This document shows positions 52,749 to 63,800 of a stretch of 64,000 nucleotides of DNA, in pieces. Each line of letters opens with the position of its first letter. Within the stretch, counting starts at the first letter, position 1. The notes under the pieces are model-generated. The model was given only the letters and a program-made list of their open reading frames with translations, did no database searches and was not told the DNA's origin. Source of the DNA: Mucilaginibacter sp. cycad4 (GTDB taxonomy: Bacteria > Bacteroidota > Bacteroidia > Sphingobacteriales > Sphingobacteriaceae); the NCBI RefSeq assembly GCF_034263275.1, contig NZ_CP139559.1, positions 5,580,001 through 5,644,000 on the forward strand, read 5' to 3'. Both the position numbers and the translations under genes were made by a program.

Positions 52749-53451
52749 TCAAGAATAGGTTGATCTTTTAACTATCCCCACCATAGCCTCCCTGATGTGC
52801 TCGACCAGTTCAAACTCCTCAATGGATTCTTTTTTTAGATCCGGAAATACGGTAGCGTCAAACAGGTAACAACCATCAGCCCCAATGTAATCTTCGTTTT
52901 GAAACTCATCGCCGTACAAAACGATACTTGATACAAATGTGCCGTGAGTAGGATCAATTCTACGGCAGGAATCTTCAAAAAACGGTCGGTTAATATCCAT
53001 GGTTTTAAGTGGGGTATATCTTTTATTCCCGAATCGAGTACCCCAACAACCGGGTAGGTTCGATCTTTTGTGGCTCTTTAATCTTAATTTGCGGTTCGTC
53101 TTTTATTGGAGTCAGCTCATCTAAACTCATCGAATATTTTGGCATCTGAGTGATCGTTTCCAACGCCTCAAAGTCCTTTATTTCCTCGAATGAATCTTGT
53201 GTAATATTACTAAGCCTGAAAATTATGAGCTCCGGCGAGTAATTAGCTTTTTGTATAGCTATTTGTTTACTCCTGCAAAACTCCAGGAATGTACCGGATA
53301 TGGCTTCGTTAACTTGATAATTATGGTAGTTAATCAATGAAACGCGCAAAGGCTCGTCACGGCTAACCTCCTTTATCGAAACAAAGGGCTCGAATTGAGC
53401 CATATCCGTTATGGATGCAATTCCTTTTCGGAATTTTGCAGGCTGGTTCAA
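52749..53451 (-). pseudogene. subtilisin-like (S8) serine protease remnant, frameshifted and truncated
   Basis: Two minus-strand frames form one gene. The 5' frame (from 53451 to 53023, starting TTG and open ~100 nt further upstream without ATG) encodes a non-catalytic N-terminal region with FVSIKEVSRDEPLRVSLINY. After a frameshift near 53060 the other frame reads DRTYPVVGVLDSGIKDIPHL (catalytic Asp motif DSG), then DPTHGTFVSSIVLYGDE (catalytic His motif HGT). It stops at 52749 right after VEHIREAM, before the catalytic Ser region. The protein is inactive. The long N-terminal region and small S8 core recall subtilases paired with AAA ATPases (IetS type), but this is uncertain and no ATPase is present. 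Confidence 0.8.
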
Positions 53452-53838
53452 GCGCTTGTTAATTTCAGTAATATCTGCCTTGGTGTTAACCTTACGTTGT
53501 AAACGGATGCTAATTGATTCAAATTTGCATGCTTTAAGGCAATTGTTTGTAAATATTTAATCGAAAGAATAAATATGTATTCCTATTTGTTATTGTAAAT
53601 AAAGTATATATATTTAAGCTGGTTTTAATTGTATATTATACACGAAAAGTCAGCTTAACCGAAACTTAAAAACCTTATCACTATCGCATGAAATCAGCCT
53701 TTTTAAATCCCTCATAAGACTCTGTGCCTGAATATCCTGAATCACGTAAAGTGCGTGTTTTCGCCTAAATGAATACCGAGATTTAATCCGATATACTAAA
53801 ATAATATTGCCTCATAATTTAAGCCTCTTCATATAACC

Positions 53839-54909
53839 ATGAAAAAATTAACCTTAACCATTATTACCTTATTATTTGTTTGTAATTTCTCCTATGCCCA
53901 GTGGGCCATAAGCGGAACCACCAATACTTATTATAATCTTAGCGGGAATGTCGCTATCGGAGGCAGTAGCTTTTCTGCAAAGTTTGCGGTCTATCAGGCC
54001 AGTGCATTAGGAAGCGTTGCCAAGAATAACCTGCTGCTTAGTTCCATTGGAGGTTCAGCAGCCAATAATGTTCAGAATAATTTATGGTTGGTCAGGAACG
54101 CTGCGGGAAGTGACTTTACTACGGCCAGGTTGCATGATGGTGTTTCTATAGATGGTTCCTTTATGACCCCACAAACAAATACCCTGACCTGGTGGGAAAG
54201 AGACCCTACTTTGGATATCCAATCTTGGGGTAATTCTGCAAAAACTTACCTGACCATCAATAAAGGTAATGTTGGTATTGGGACAAGTAATCCAAATGCC
54301 AACCTTGAAGTAGCCGGGAAATTCGTCGTGGCTGGCAATGATGCTAATCTTGATAACAGAAACGGAACAGTTCCACTTAGTTTCCTGGAGAATACAGGCA
54401 AAGTGCTGATTGGATGGAACAGAACAGGTGGTGCTGGTGAAACAGATTTCATCTCCAATCAGGGTGGTGGTTCACCAGGCGGCTTTGCATTTTACAACCA
54501 TTCCAATAGTGGTACAGAAAATCAGTTGATGTGGCTTACCGGGGACGGGCGGCTCATGATTGGACTGACTACAGGTAATACAGGCAATAATAAATTAGCC
54601 GTTGGTGGGGGAATCATCGCGGAATCCGTTACTGTTAAATTACAAGCCAACTGGCCAGACTATGTATTCAAAAAAGACTATCAGCTAAAGCCACTAAGTG
54701 AAGTGAAAGTTTACATCGATCAAAATCAGCACTTACCGGAAATACCATCGGAACAGGAAATGATGAAGAATGGTCTTGATATGGGTGAGATGAATAAATT
54801 GTTGATGAAGAAAGTGGAGGAGCTGACTTTGTACATGATTGAAATGAAGGAAGAGATCAAAGATCTGCAAAAACAAAATAAGGACTTAAAAAACAAATCA
54901 AATAGATAG
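53839..54909 (+). CDS. secreted fibre-like protein 1 (tail-fibre-type repeats, shared C-terminal module)
   Basis: This 356-residue protein has a signal peptide (MKKLTLTIITLLFVCNFSYAQ). The body carries GNVAIGGSSF, GNVGIGTSNPNANLEVAGKF and related Gly/Asn-rich turns typical of trimeric fibre or tail-fibre proteins. From W272 begins a ~85-residue module (WPDYVFKKDYQLKPLSEVK, then YIDQNQHLPEIPSEQEM and MNKLLMKKVEELTLYMIE) ending in a coiled coil. The module is shared with the next two genes. In Bacteroidota such ends resemble a chaperone-like or trimerising tail. First gene of a five-gene operon; its stop codon abuts the next ATG. Confidence 0.85.
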   Translation: MKKLTLTIITLLFVCNFSYAQWAISGTTNTYYNLSGNVAIGGSSFSAKFAVYQASALGSVAKNNLLLSSIGGSAANNVQNNLWLVRNAAGSDFTTARLHDGVSIDGSFMTPQTNTLTWWERDPTLDIQSWGNSAKTYLTINKGNVGIGTSNPNANLEVAGKFVVAGNDANLDNRNGTVPLSFLENTGKVLIGWNRTGGAGETDFISNQGGGSPGGFAFYNHSNSGTENQLMWLTGDGRLMIGLTTGNTGNNKLAVGGGIIAESVTVKLQANWPDYVFKKDYQLKPLSEVKVYIDQNQHLPEIPSEQEMMKNGLDMGEMNKLLMKKVEELTLYMIEMKEEIKDLQKQNKDLKNKSNR

Positions 54910-55815
54910 ATGAAAAAAACTTTACTCCTGACGTTGGTAGCTTTAAGTAGTATGCATTTTGCAAATGCACAAACCAAAACGGTCACCGTTGATGCCAATG
55001 ACGCGTTAAACAACAATACCAAAATCGTCGCACAAACCTCTATCGGTCAATCATTTTTCACCGGACACCAACTTGGGTCAACTTATGCTTACCCAGGTGC
55101 GGGCATATTCAGAGCCTGGACAGATCAACCGATTGGATCGGCAAACTATTACTACGATGGTTTGACCAACGGCACCATTAATTTTAGTGTGCGCGCGGAT
55201 GGCCAAGGTTATTTTGCAGGTAGTGTAGGAATCAGCACAAACGCCCCAGCTGCCAAACTACATATATTCAATCAATATGATGTCAATCAAACAACCGGCT
55301 TGAAAATGTTTTATCAGGGTACTTGGGGAACACCTGCTTATGCGACAAACTTTAGATTCATTGACTTGAATAGTACTGAAAGCGGAAAAGTACTACAGGT
55401 GAATGGAACGGGAATAGGTATCGGATATGACCCACCTGCATGGTCGACCGCTGATAAATTATACGTTAATGGAAACGTTGGTATAGGGACTACCGATCCT
55501 AAAGGATATAAACTTGCGGTGAACGGCAGCGCCATTGCCACTTCCATGACAGTGAAACTTAACTCTGCATGGCCTGATTATGTTTTCAAAAAGGATTATC
55601 AATTGCCATCATTGTCTAAAGTAAAAGCATATATCGATCAAAACCAACATTTACCAGATATTCCACCAGAACAACAAATAGCTAAAGAAGGCTTGAATCT
55701 GGGTGAGATGAATAAGTTGTTGATGAAGAAGGTAGAAGAATTAACCCTGTACTTAATTGAACAAAATAAACGAATTGAAAAACTGGAATCACAACTATAC
55801 AAAACCAATGAATAG
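54910..55815 (+). CDS. secreted fibre-like protein 2 (paralog)
   Basis: This 301-residue protein has a signal peptide (MKKTLLLTLVALSSMHFANAQ). The body has fibre-type repeats (GSVGISTNAPAAKLHIF, GNVGIGTTDPKGYKLAVNGS). The C-terminal module from W221 (WPDYVFKKDYQLPSLSKVK, then LPDIPPEQQIAKEG and LMKKVEELTLYLIE) is nearly identical to those of its neighbours, whereas the N-terminal body is not. The ATG follows the previous TAG directly and the stop overlaps the next start, so synthesis is coupled. No T9SS C-terminal sorting domain is seen. Confidence 0.85.
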   Translation: MKKTLLLTLVALSSMHFANAQTKTVTVDANDALNNNTKIVAQTSIGQSFFTGHQLGSTYAYPGAGIFRAWTDQPIGSANYYYDGLTNGTINFSVRADGQGYFAGSVGISTNAPAAKLHIFNQYDVNQTTGLKMFYQGTWGTPAYATNFRFIDLNSTESGKVLQVNGTGIGIGYDPPAWSTADKLYVNGNVGIGTTDPKGYKLAVNGSAIATSMTVKLNSAWPDYVFKKDYQLPSLSKVKAYIDQNQHLPDIPPEQQIAKEGLNLGEMNKLLMKKVEELTLYLIEQNKRIEKLESQLYKTNE

Positions 55816-56674
55816 CAAACTAAAAACCTTAAAATTGACACTACTATTACTAATTGTAGTACCTATAGTTACATACGGACAATACTCCAAAGAGATTGTA
55901 ACTTCGAACCAATATTACTATTATTTAGTGGGTAGTTTACCGCCTATTAATTTAGGCAATTATGCCAAACTCCAGATAGACATACTTGGCGGTGGGTGGA
56001 CGGCCTCTACTTTGGGTGTTACTACCTATTATGTAGGTAATAGGGACGCATTGGCTATTAATCAGGTTACTAGTGGAAGTGGAGCCGATCACTTTGCTAT
56101 CAAAGCTTATTCTAATCCAAATGGTAATACAGATATTTATATCACGGTCACAGCTGATTATGCTTCTTTTTCTATTAAATCCTGTATGCTTCAGGGAAAC
56201 TCCCTCCAACTTCAAACAATAGTTCAACAAACACCAGTTGGTACTAATATAACTCCCAATGTAAATCCCGTGATGATTACCGATGCCAATGGAAACATCG
56301 CCCTTAATACATATGACGCTAAGGGATATAAGTTCGCAGTAAATGGCAGCGCTATCGCAACCTCCATGACCGTAAAACTTAATTCTGCCTGGCCGGACTA
56401 TGTTTTCAAAAAAGATTACCAACTACCATCCCTGTCAGAAGTAAAAGCCTACATCGATCAAAACCAACATTTACCAGAAATACCATCAGAACAACAAATT
56501 GCTAAAGAAGGGTTGAATCTGGGGGAAATGAATAAGTTGTTAATGAAGAAAGTGGAGGAACTGACTTTGTATTTGATTGAGAAGGAAAAGCAGTTAAAGG
56601 GACAAGAAAACAAGACAGATAAACTCGAAAAAAAATTGGAAGCTATCATTAGCGCCAATAACCTAAAACAATAA
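55808..56674 (+). CDS. secreted fibre-like protein 3 (paralog)
   Basis: This 288-residue protein starts at the ATG of ATGAATAG, which overlaps the preceding stop by 8 nt. The signal is hydrophobic residues 8-20 (LTLLLLIVVPIVT). The N-terminal body (about 25-150) is unlike those of paralogs 1 and 2 and is rich in Tyr, Gly and Thr (LGGGWTASTLGVTTYYVGN). From DAKGYKFAVNGSAIATSMTV onward, and from W195 in WPDYVFKKDYQLPSLSEVK, it is almost the same as paralog 2. It ends in a Lys-rich coiled coil. The RHS gene begins 24 nt later. Confidence 0.85.
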   Translation: MNSKLKTLKLTLLLLIVVPIVTYGQYSKEIVTSNQYYYYLVGSLPPINLGNYAKLQIDILGGGWTASTLGVTTYYVGNRDALAINQVTSGSGADHFAIKAYSNPNGNTDIYITVTADYASFSIKSCMLQGNSLQLQTIVQQTPVGTNITPNVNPVMITDANGNIALNTYDAKGYKFAVNGSAIATSMTVKLNSAWPDYVFKKDYQLPSLSEVKAYIDQNQHLPEIPSEQQIAKEGLNLGEMNKLLMKKVEELTLYLIEKEKQLKGQENKTDKLEKKLEAIISANNLKQ

Positions 56675-56698
56675 GCACCCACTGAACCATACCTCAAA

Positions 56699-59600
56699 AT
56701 GAGAAAAATATTTTATATTATTTTATTGAGCTTTATTATTCATAGCTATAGCTATGCTCAACTGGGGGTCCCCGTAAATATGCAAACCGGCGCACCCAAT
56801 GTAAACATTCCAATTTATGAAATTAAAAACGGAGACGTATCCATTCCTATAAGTTTATATTATACACCGGGTGTAAAGCCATCACTGCCGTACGGTAATG
56901 ATGAGTACAATATAGGCGTTGGATGGAGCCTGAACGCGGGCGCAAAAATAACCCGCGCTGTAAAAAGTCTGCCCGATGATTACCAGGGTACGGGTAGTGA
57001 TACGCGCAAAGGTTGGCTTTATGATACCTTCGCCGCCAGTGTGATTAATTTTACGCCGCAAAGCCGGGCCGATTGCAGCGGAGACGTTGCCAACTACAAT
57101 ATCCTGAATTCGCTGGCCAACAACAAAACGGATACACAGCCAGATCTATTCAGCTTTAGTTTTGGAAGTTATTCGGGTCGGTTTATGTTTGATAATAATA
57201 AAGCTATTCAAATGCTACCTTATCAGGACTTAAAAATTCAGGCTACATATGCTACAAACGGTGCAATTACAGCTTTCACAATTACTGCAAATAATGGCTT
57301 TCAGTATACATTTACACCAACTACTACGGTAACCGAGTCCGTAAGCCCCGAGGGGAATGCTAATACAGTGTATTATTTAAGAGATAAATTAATTAAATAC
57401 GCGCAGCCGGTATCATATACAACAGTCTGGAGCTTAAGCACTATAAATTCACCATCAGGCGGCGCTGTTCTGTTGAGCTATAATCAGCAAGTACCTGTAG
57501 ACAGCGTACTTACCAATCCGCCGTCAACAGCTATATATCTTGCGCCTAATGGCAGTACACAAGATACCATACTCAAAAAAAAACTATTTTACACGCGGGC
57601 AATAGTGAACACTAAAACGCTATCGAGTATATCAGAACAGGTAACTAACTATCCCGGAGCAAATCCCGGATACGAAACCATAAATTTCAACTATCAAGGC
57701 TCATCACTGACGGGTTTTCAAATTATAGTACCAAATACTCCTCCTAAAACAATCTCTTTAAATAGTATTAATACCGGGGGGTACATTTTTTTACAATCCA
57801 TCCGCCCATATTCAAGCGGTTGCACAATAAGTCCGCCATATGAATTTGAATATTGGGGTACCACATTGGGCAGTTCTACATCATTAACGTCGCCAAAAGG
57901 CAATGAGCAGGATTATTGGGGCTATTTTAACGCCAACAAGGCTACATCACTGGTACCAAGGTTATATATGTATCCCAATGAACCACCACAGGAAAGATAC
58001 AGATTACAACCAATACCAGGTTATTCGGGCACTTATAATTACCTTTCGCCCGGAGCTGACCGCACTGTGAATCCTAATGCAATTACAGCCGGATCTTTAC
58101 GCCGCATTATTTATCCTACAGGCGGCAGTGTTAAAATTGATTATGAAGCTAATCAGTATTTTGATACCAGGGCCAATCAAACATTTTTGGGCGGAGGTGT
58201 CCGGGTAAAAACAGTTACACTTCATGATGGTATTAATACTGCCAATGATATTATAAAAAACTACACATATACAAGCGGCCTATTGTTAAACCGACCGCAG
58301 TTTGCCTTTCCTGTACCTGTTTATACAGAACCTAACGGGACTGTACATACCATTAGCGAGTACGCAGACCAGCCAAGCCAGGCCCGTTTTTTCACGGCAC
58401 GGTCAGATCATGATTTAAACCCCTATGATTTTGACGCAGCTGATGTGCTATATCAGTCAGGGACCGAGAGCCAAACAGGAAATGGTAAAATAGTTAACCA
58501 ATATACTACTCCGGCCATGTATGGGCAAACTTCATCATCAGAATATAGCGCCCCAAATCAATGGCAAGCTGCATACTCACAATATGCTACTACCACCAAC
58601 CCTTCTTCAGGAGCCTGCATGACTAAGGGACTGATGGCCGACGGATACTATTCCTTTCCATTTCCTGCCAATCCTAATTATAATTTTGAAAGAGGCTTAT
58701 TACAAAATACGCAAGTTTTTAATGAAACAGGCCAATTGGTAAAGCGGGTAGATTATCAATACTCCCCTATTTATCAGGCCACAGCTCCGGTAAGTATTTA
58801 CGGAGTAAGCTATGATTATTTTACCTATAACTCAGGCGACATCAATACAAAGGCCTTTGCTTACGGAAAGTACCGTTTGTTCGGGGCAATGACTAAGTAT
58901 CAAACAATTGCCATAGAAAAAACATATGATCCGGGTACCAATTTTACTGCTTTTACAACTATTGAAACAGATAACTTCTATAACAGCCCAAATCATAGGT
59001 TATTAAGCAGCACACAAACGATGGCCAGTAACGACGGGATTAATTTTACAACCTATAAAACGAAATATAAATACATACAGGATTATACCCTTACCGCTGC
59101 TACGGATCCGGTTACTGCAGGCATTTTAGCTTTGAAAAATGCATACATAAATAGCGCCGTGATAGAAAAAATAACATCAATAACAAAACCAGGCCAAAGC
59201 GAAATGGTGACCGGCGGGCAATTAAATAAATATAATATATTTTCGATAGCCAAACCGATACTTCCGATGCAAACGGCAAGTTTTTTAACTCCCGTTTTAC
59301 CCTCCCAATCACTTAGTCTGAAAACAAACATACCTTTGGCTAATTTTGTGGAATCGGCAATTACTAACAATCAGTTTCAATCCGATTCGCGTTACCAGAT
59401 AAATAGCAATGTATCAGAATACAGCACGTTGGGCAGGCCCGTTTCAGCAGATGACGGACATCAACAGGCAATCACTACATTGTATGATATCTCTGGAGTA
59501 AAGCCCATAGCAAATATCAAGAACGCGTTAGCAAGCCAGGTACTTTACTCCAATTTTGACGACGACCTTCCTGTAATGACCAAACTTCATAGCTTCGACG

Positions 59601-60784
59601 AAGCTTACAACTCCAGCTTCACTTCAGTTCCGGGCAGGATAGGCTATGGTTTATCTGTTGCGCCTAATTATTTATTTTCAAAAAGTTCGGTTAATAAGGG
59701 AGCCGGTGATTACTATTCGTTTTCGTGCTGGGTCAAAAACCCAACCACCGTTGCCGGCACCATAAGCATCACCTTAAACGATGGCAGCCACACCAGCAAC
59801 GGCATCATAAACTATACCAATGTTACCGGCGTTTGGTCTTATTATCGTGTCAGGATACCGGTTACTAATTTAAATGCAACTTTCAGCATCAGTGTACAAA
59901 CCGGCAATCTTCCGCTTATTGTTGATGATATGCTTTTTCACCCAGAATTAGCGCCGGCCACTTTAACCGGTTATCAAAACAAATTAAAAATAGCCGATAC
60001 CGATCCCCATGGCAACACTACCTTTTATACATATGATGCATTGGGAAGGCCTACTACGGTTACAGATCAAAATCAAAACATATTAAAGCAGTTAACATAT
60101 AGCTATCGAAGCGCGTATTTGCTGAATGCAGCCTTTGTTTACGATGTAAAGGTAGCAGGTGGAGTCGAGTTTCTCTATCGGCCGGCCACCGTAAATGCCA
60201 GTACCCCGGTTGATTTTCTATCTGGCCCCGCAGACCCGTGTGAACCTGCCGGAATTGTTAGGAACTGGGATTTTGGCGATGGCACTACGCTCTCAAATGG
60301 AGGCTTAAGCCCGTCTCATACTTACACCTCGGCGGGTGTTTATACCGTTAAACTTACCGTAACCAGCAACCTATATGGTACGGTAACATCTACACAAACC
60401 ATAACGGTTATGCAACAACTTGCTTTTGCCTTACATACTACCGGTATAGTAGCTTATAACTTGTGTAGCCAGCAAGTTTTAGGATATGGCGATTTAGGTC
60501 CCGGCAGCAGCCCATTGGGTACAAATATATACACAGCCACTGTTAACGGAAGTTATACCAACCAGTTTCTATGGGAAATGGCTTATGCCAACGCACCGAA
60601 CACCTGGATAACATTGCCGGGTACCTCAAATACCATAACAGTAATGGTAGCGGGTAACCAATATGGGCCTGCAAGGTCGAGCCAATCCTACACGCTGCGA
60701 TGTACTATGGTGCCCCAGGGGCTGCAAAAGGCCGCTGTACAAACCTCATCAATACTTTACATAGCCCCTAACTGTCCGCTATAA
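56699..60784 (+). CDS. large RHS/YD-repeat surface protein A with PKD domain
   Basis: A 1361-residue exported protein with a signal peptide (IFYIILLSFIIHSYSYAQ). The N-terminus has the Rhs/SpvB-type opening GAPNVNIPIYEIKNGDVSIP and YNIGVGWSLNAGAKITRAVK. A long beta-rich region follows. A YD repeat near 1103-1130 reads DPHGNTTFYTYDALGRPTTV, and a PKD domain near 1155-1240 contains NWDFGDGTTLSNGG and SHTYTSAGVYTVKLTV. It lacks the RHS core that would mark a toxin junction. The next gene, 16 nt on, has that core. Probably secreted or surface-exposed; how is not shown. Confidence 0.85.
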   Translation: MRKIFYIILLSFIIHSYSYAQLGVPVNMQTGAPNVNIPIYEIKNGDVSIPISLYYTPGVKPSLPYGNDEYNIGVGWSLNAGAKITRAVKSLPDDYQGTGSDTRKGWLYDTFAASVINFTPQSRADCSGDVANYNILNSLANNKTDTQPDLFSFSFGSYSGRFMFDNNKAIQMLPYQDLKIQATYATNGAITAFTITANNGFQYTFTPTTTVTESVSPEGNANTVYYLRDKLIKYAQPVSYTTVWSLSTINSPSGGAVLLSYNQQVPVDSVLTNPPSTAIYLAPNGSTQDTILKKKLFYTRAIVNTKTLSSISEQVTNYPGANPGYETINFNYQGSSLTGFQIIVPNTPPKTISLNSINTGGYIFLQSIRPYSSGCTISPPYEFEYWGTTLGSSTSLTSPKGNEQDYWGYFNANKATSLVPRLYMYPNEPPQERYRLQPIPGYSGTYNYLSPGADRTVNPNAITAGSLRRIIYPTGGSVKIDYEANQYFDTRANQTFLGGGVRVKTVTLHDGINTANDIIKNYTYTSGLLLNRPQFAFPVPVYTEPNGTVHTISEYADQPSQARFFTARSDHDLNPYDFDAADVLYQSGTESQTGNGKIVNQYTTPAMYGQTSSSEYSAPNQWQAAYSQYATTTNPSSGACMTKGLMADGYYSFPFPANPNYNFERGLLQNTQVFNETGQLVKRVDYQYSPIYQATAPVSIYGVSYDYFTYNSGDINTKAFAYGKYRLFGAMTKYQTIAIEKTYDPGTNFTAFTTIETDNFYNSPNHRLLSSTQTMASNDGINFTTYKTKYKYIQDYTLTAATDPVTAGILALKNAYINSAVIEKITSITKPGQSEMVTGGQLNKYNIFSIAKPILPMQTASFLTPVLPSQSLSLKTNIPLANFVESAITNNQFQSDSRYQINSNVSEYSTLGRPVSADDGHQQAITTLYDISGVKPIANIKNALASQVLYSNFDDDLPVMTKLHSFDEAYNSSFTSVPGRIGYGLSVAPNYLFSKSSVNKGAGDYYSFSCWVKNPTTVAGTISITLNDGSHTSNGIINYTNVTGVWSYYRVRIPVTNLNATFSISVQTGNLPLIVDDMLFHPELAPATLTGYQNKLKIADTDPHGNTTFYTYDALGRPTTVTDQNQNILKQLTYSYRSAYLLNAAFVYDVKVAGGVEFLYRPATVNASTPVDFLSGPADPCEPAGIVRNWDFGDGTTLSNGGLSPSHTYTSAGVYTVKLTVTSNLYGTVTSTQTITVMQQLAFALHTTGIVAYNLCSQQVLGYGDLGPGSSPLGTNIYTATVNGSYTNQFLWEMAYANAPNTWITLPGTSNTITVMVAGNQYGPARSSQSYTLRCTMVPQGLQKAAVQTSSILYIAPNCPL

Positions 60785-60800
60785 TCAAAAACCTGCCATC

Positions 60801-63800
60801 ATGATTAGTTTAAAATTTTACAGAAATTTGTGTTTGGTTATGTTGATTGCCGCTTTTAATAGCAGCAGCTATGGGCAAACCGTAACACGGGTTATTGATG
60901 CTAACGTATCGAGCTACCAGGGGACATCCTATGAGGCTTATCATAGTGTTACCCTAAGCCCGGGATTTTCGTTTACGCCAAACACAACTTATACAGCTTT
61001 TTATGTTAATATAGCAGCACAGGATCAAAAGCCTGACGATCAAAGCCTGCTGATAAATAATACTGTGCGACAGGATATGGTAAAAGTATCCGGTGTTACC
61101 CTTCCAACCCAGATACAGCCCGGCGTAAACGCACAAACAATAGTATCATACCTGGATGGCTTGGGCAGGCCCATACAACGTATTAGCATGCAGGGCAGCC
61201 CCCTTCATAAAGACATGGTACAGCTAATGGCTTATGACCAGTACGGACGCCAGCCGCTGCAGTATTTGCCTTATACCGCTACTACCGGCAATGGCTCGTT
61301 ACAGGTTAACGCAATAGCCGCGCAAAACGCCTTTTACCAGGTTACCGGCCAGCAAATAGCAACTGATAACGCTCCTTTTGCAGGTACGGTTTATGATAAC
61401 TCACCATTGCAAAGGGTACTGGAAACCGGTGCACCTGGCGCGGCCTGGCAAACAGGTACCGGCCACAGCCTTAAAACTGCATCGCGGTTAAACACGGCTG
61501 CCGATAACATCAGGATATGGAACAGCGCCGGGCCAACGGGTACGTATTATGGTGCAGGACAGTTGTCGGTAAGTGATATTACCGACGAAAACGGCAACCA
61601 TGTATTAACTTTTAGCAATAAGCTTGGGCAGCTGGTATCAAAAAAAGTGCAGGCAGGTTCCAATTCATGGCTCGAATCAATTATTATATGTGATGACCTG
61701 GGAAACGTTTTATACCAGGTGTCGCCGGAGGGCGTAAAAAGAATTTACGGGGCGTCACCGCCCGCGTTTAACGCAGCTTTTATTAATGCCTGGACAACGA
61801 GCTACACCTATGATGCAAAAGGCAGGCTGGTTGCTAAACAAGCCCCTGGCGCCGGGCCCGAATACATGGTTTACGACAGCAATAACCGCCTAGTACTTAC
61901 GCAGGATGGCCGTCTGCGCAGTGCTTATGCTACAGATACCTGGTATTATGTAAAATACGATGCGGCAAACCGGACGATTATGTCTGGCCTCTATCGGTAT
62001 AGTGCCCCGCCGGGAGCCACCGGAAGTACCAATCAGCAAATACTTCAAAACTACCTGGATGGGCTGACTTATGATAATGTTTCTACGTTTGCCTCTGAAA
62101 AACGACAGGCAGGTACCACCTATGGGTTTAGCAACCGGAGTTTCCCCTCAAATATCGTTGATGCAGATGTACTTCAGGTAAACTATTACGATGACTATGA
62201 TTTTAATAATACCGGCACCCCAGTTAACCAGTACGTGAACCCTAACGCTTCAGGTTTTGCAACAACTGCCGTCGCAGATAATAGTAGCCTGCTTACCGGA
62301 ACTATGAGCCGAGTGATCACTACGGCCGGAAACGCCGGAGGCTGGATCAAGCAAGCTATATTTTATGATCAGTTTGGTAATCCGATACAAAAACAAACCA
62401 ACAACCTGGTTAACCAAAGTGCACTTGACATTACCAGCAACGCCATTGACCTTTACAGCGGGCACATTACCCAAACCAAACAGGTAAAATCATTAAGCGC
62501 CACTACGGTAATTCATAAGGTGAGTTACGATATAATGGACAGGATTACCCAGGTAGCCGCAAATATAAACGCGGGGGCAACCGACCAGGTTATAGCAAAG
62601 TACGAATATAACGAACTGGGGCAGCTAAAAGATAAAAAGCTGGGCTTGGTCACCGGCAGTACTTACTTACAAACCGTTGATTACCGTTATAACATAAGGG
62701 GGTGGTTAACCAGCATTAATAACAGTACTTTAACGCCGGACGGCGGATTAACCAACAGCGATACCAACGACCTGTTTGGGATAAGTATTTTGTACAACCA
62801 GGCCGATGCTACGGGTTTAAGCAATACCCCCAAATACAACGGCAAAATATCCGAAATAAAATGGAAGGCTAATGACCAGTTTTCAAGTTCGACCAACCCG
62901 GTAAGGGAGCGCAGTTATACCTTTACTTATGATGCCGCCGACAGGCTAACTAACGCGCAATATGTTGCAAATAGCGGATCGGCCTGGAACGCCGAAACGG
63001 GTGGTTATAACGAAACTATAGGTGGTTATGACAATAATGGTAATATACTATCCTTAACGCGTAATACCTATGCATCTGGTGCAAGCGCGTTTACATTATT
63101 GGATAACCTTTCCTATACCTATAAAAACAGCAATGTAAGTAACCAACTGGCCAGCGTGGCCGATTTATCGAGTAACGCTATGGGCTATAACGGTACGATA
63201 AACAGCGCGGTTCAGTATAGCTACGATAATAATGGCAATCTTACAACTGACGTTAATAAAGGCGAAACCATTACATACAACGATTTAAATAAAGTAAGCA
63301 AAGTACTAACCGGTACCGGCTCCGTAGAGTATACGTATGATGCCTCCGGAAACAGGATACGCAAGGTGTTGTATAATTCAAGCCATGTTGCCCTTAATAC
63401 TTATGATTACCTGGACGGCTTTGTTTATACCACAGTTGGGGCAGGCTCCAGGACGCTTACCTATTTCAATACAGCTGAAGGGCGCGTATTGTCAAACACC
63501 ACTGCCACCGCATTTACTTACGAATATTTCATAAAAGACCATCTGGGTAATACGCGTGTAAGCTTTCGGGATAACGGCAGCGGCGCTGCCGCTATAACCC
63601 AGGAAAACGAATATTATCCCTTCGGCATGACCATGCAAGGCATCGCGGTGCGTACCGCCCAATCAACAACGGCCAACAAACAATTGTTTAACGGTGGCAG
63701 CGAGTTGCAGGATGATCTCGGCTTTGAAAACAGCTACAGCACTCCGGAGCGAGAATATGACCCGCAAATTGGGCGCTTTAACAGCATTGATCCTATGGTT

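Noticed and set aside
53839..56674. Prophage tail module
   Set aside because: Although the bodies resemble tail-fibre repeats, every protein has a signal peptide and no capsid, portal, terminase, baseplate or lysis gene is present.
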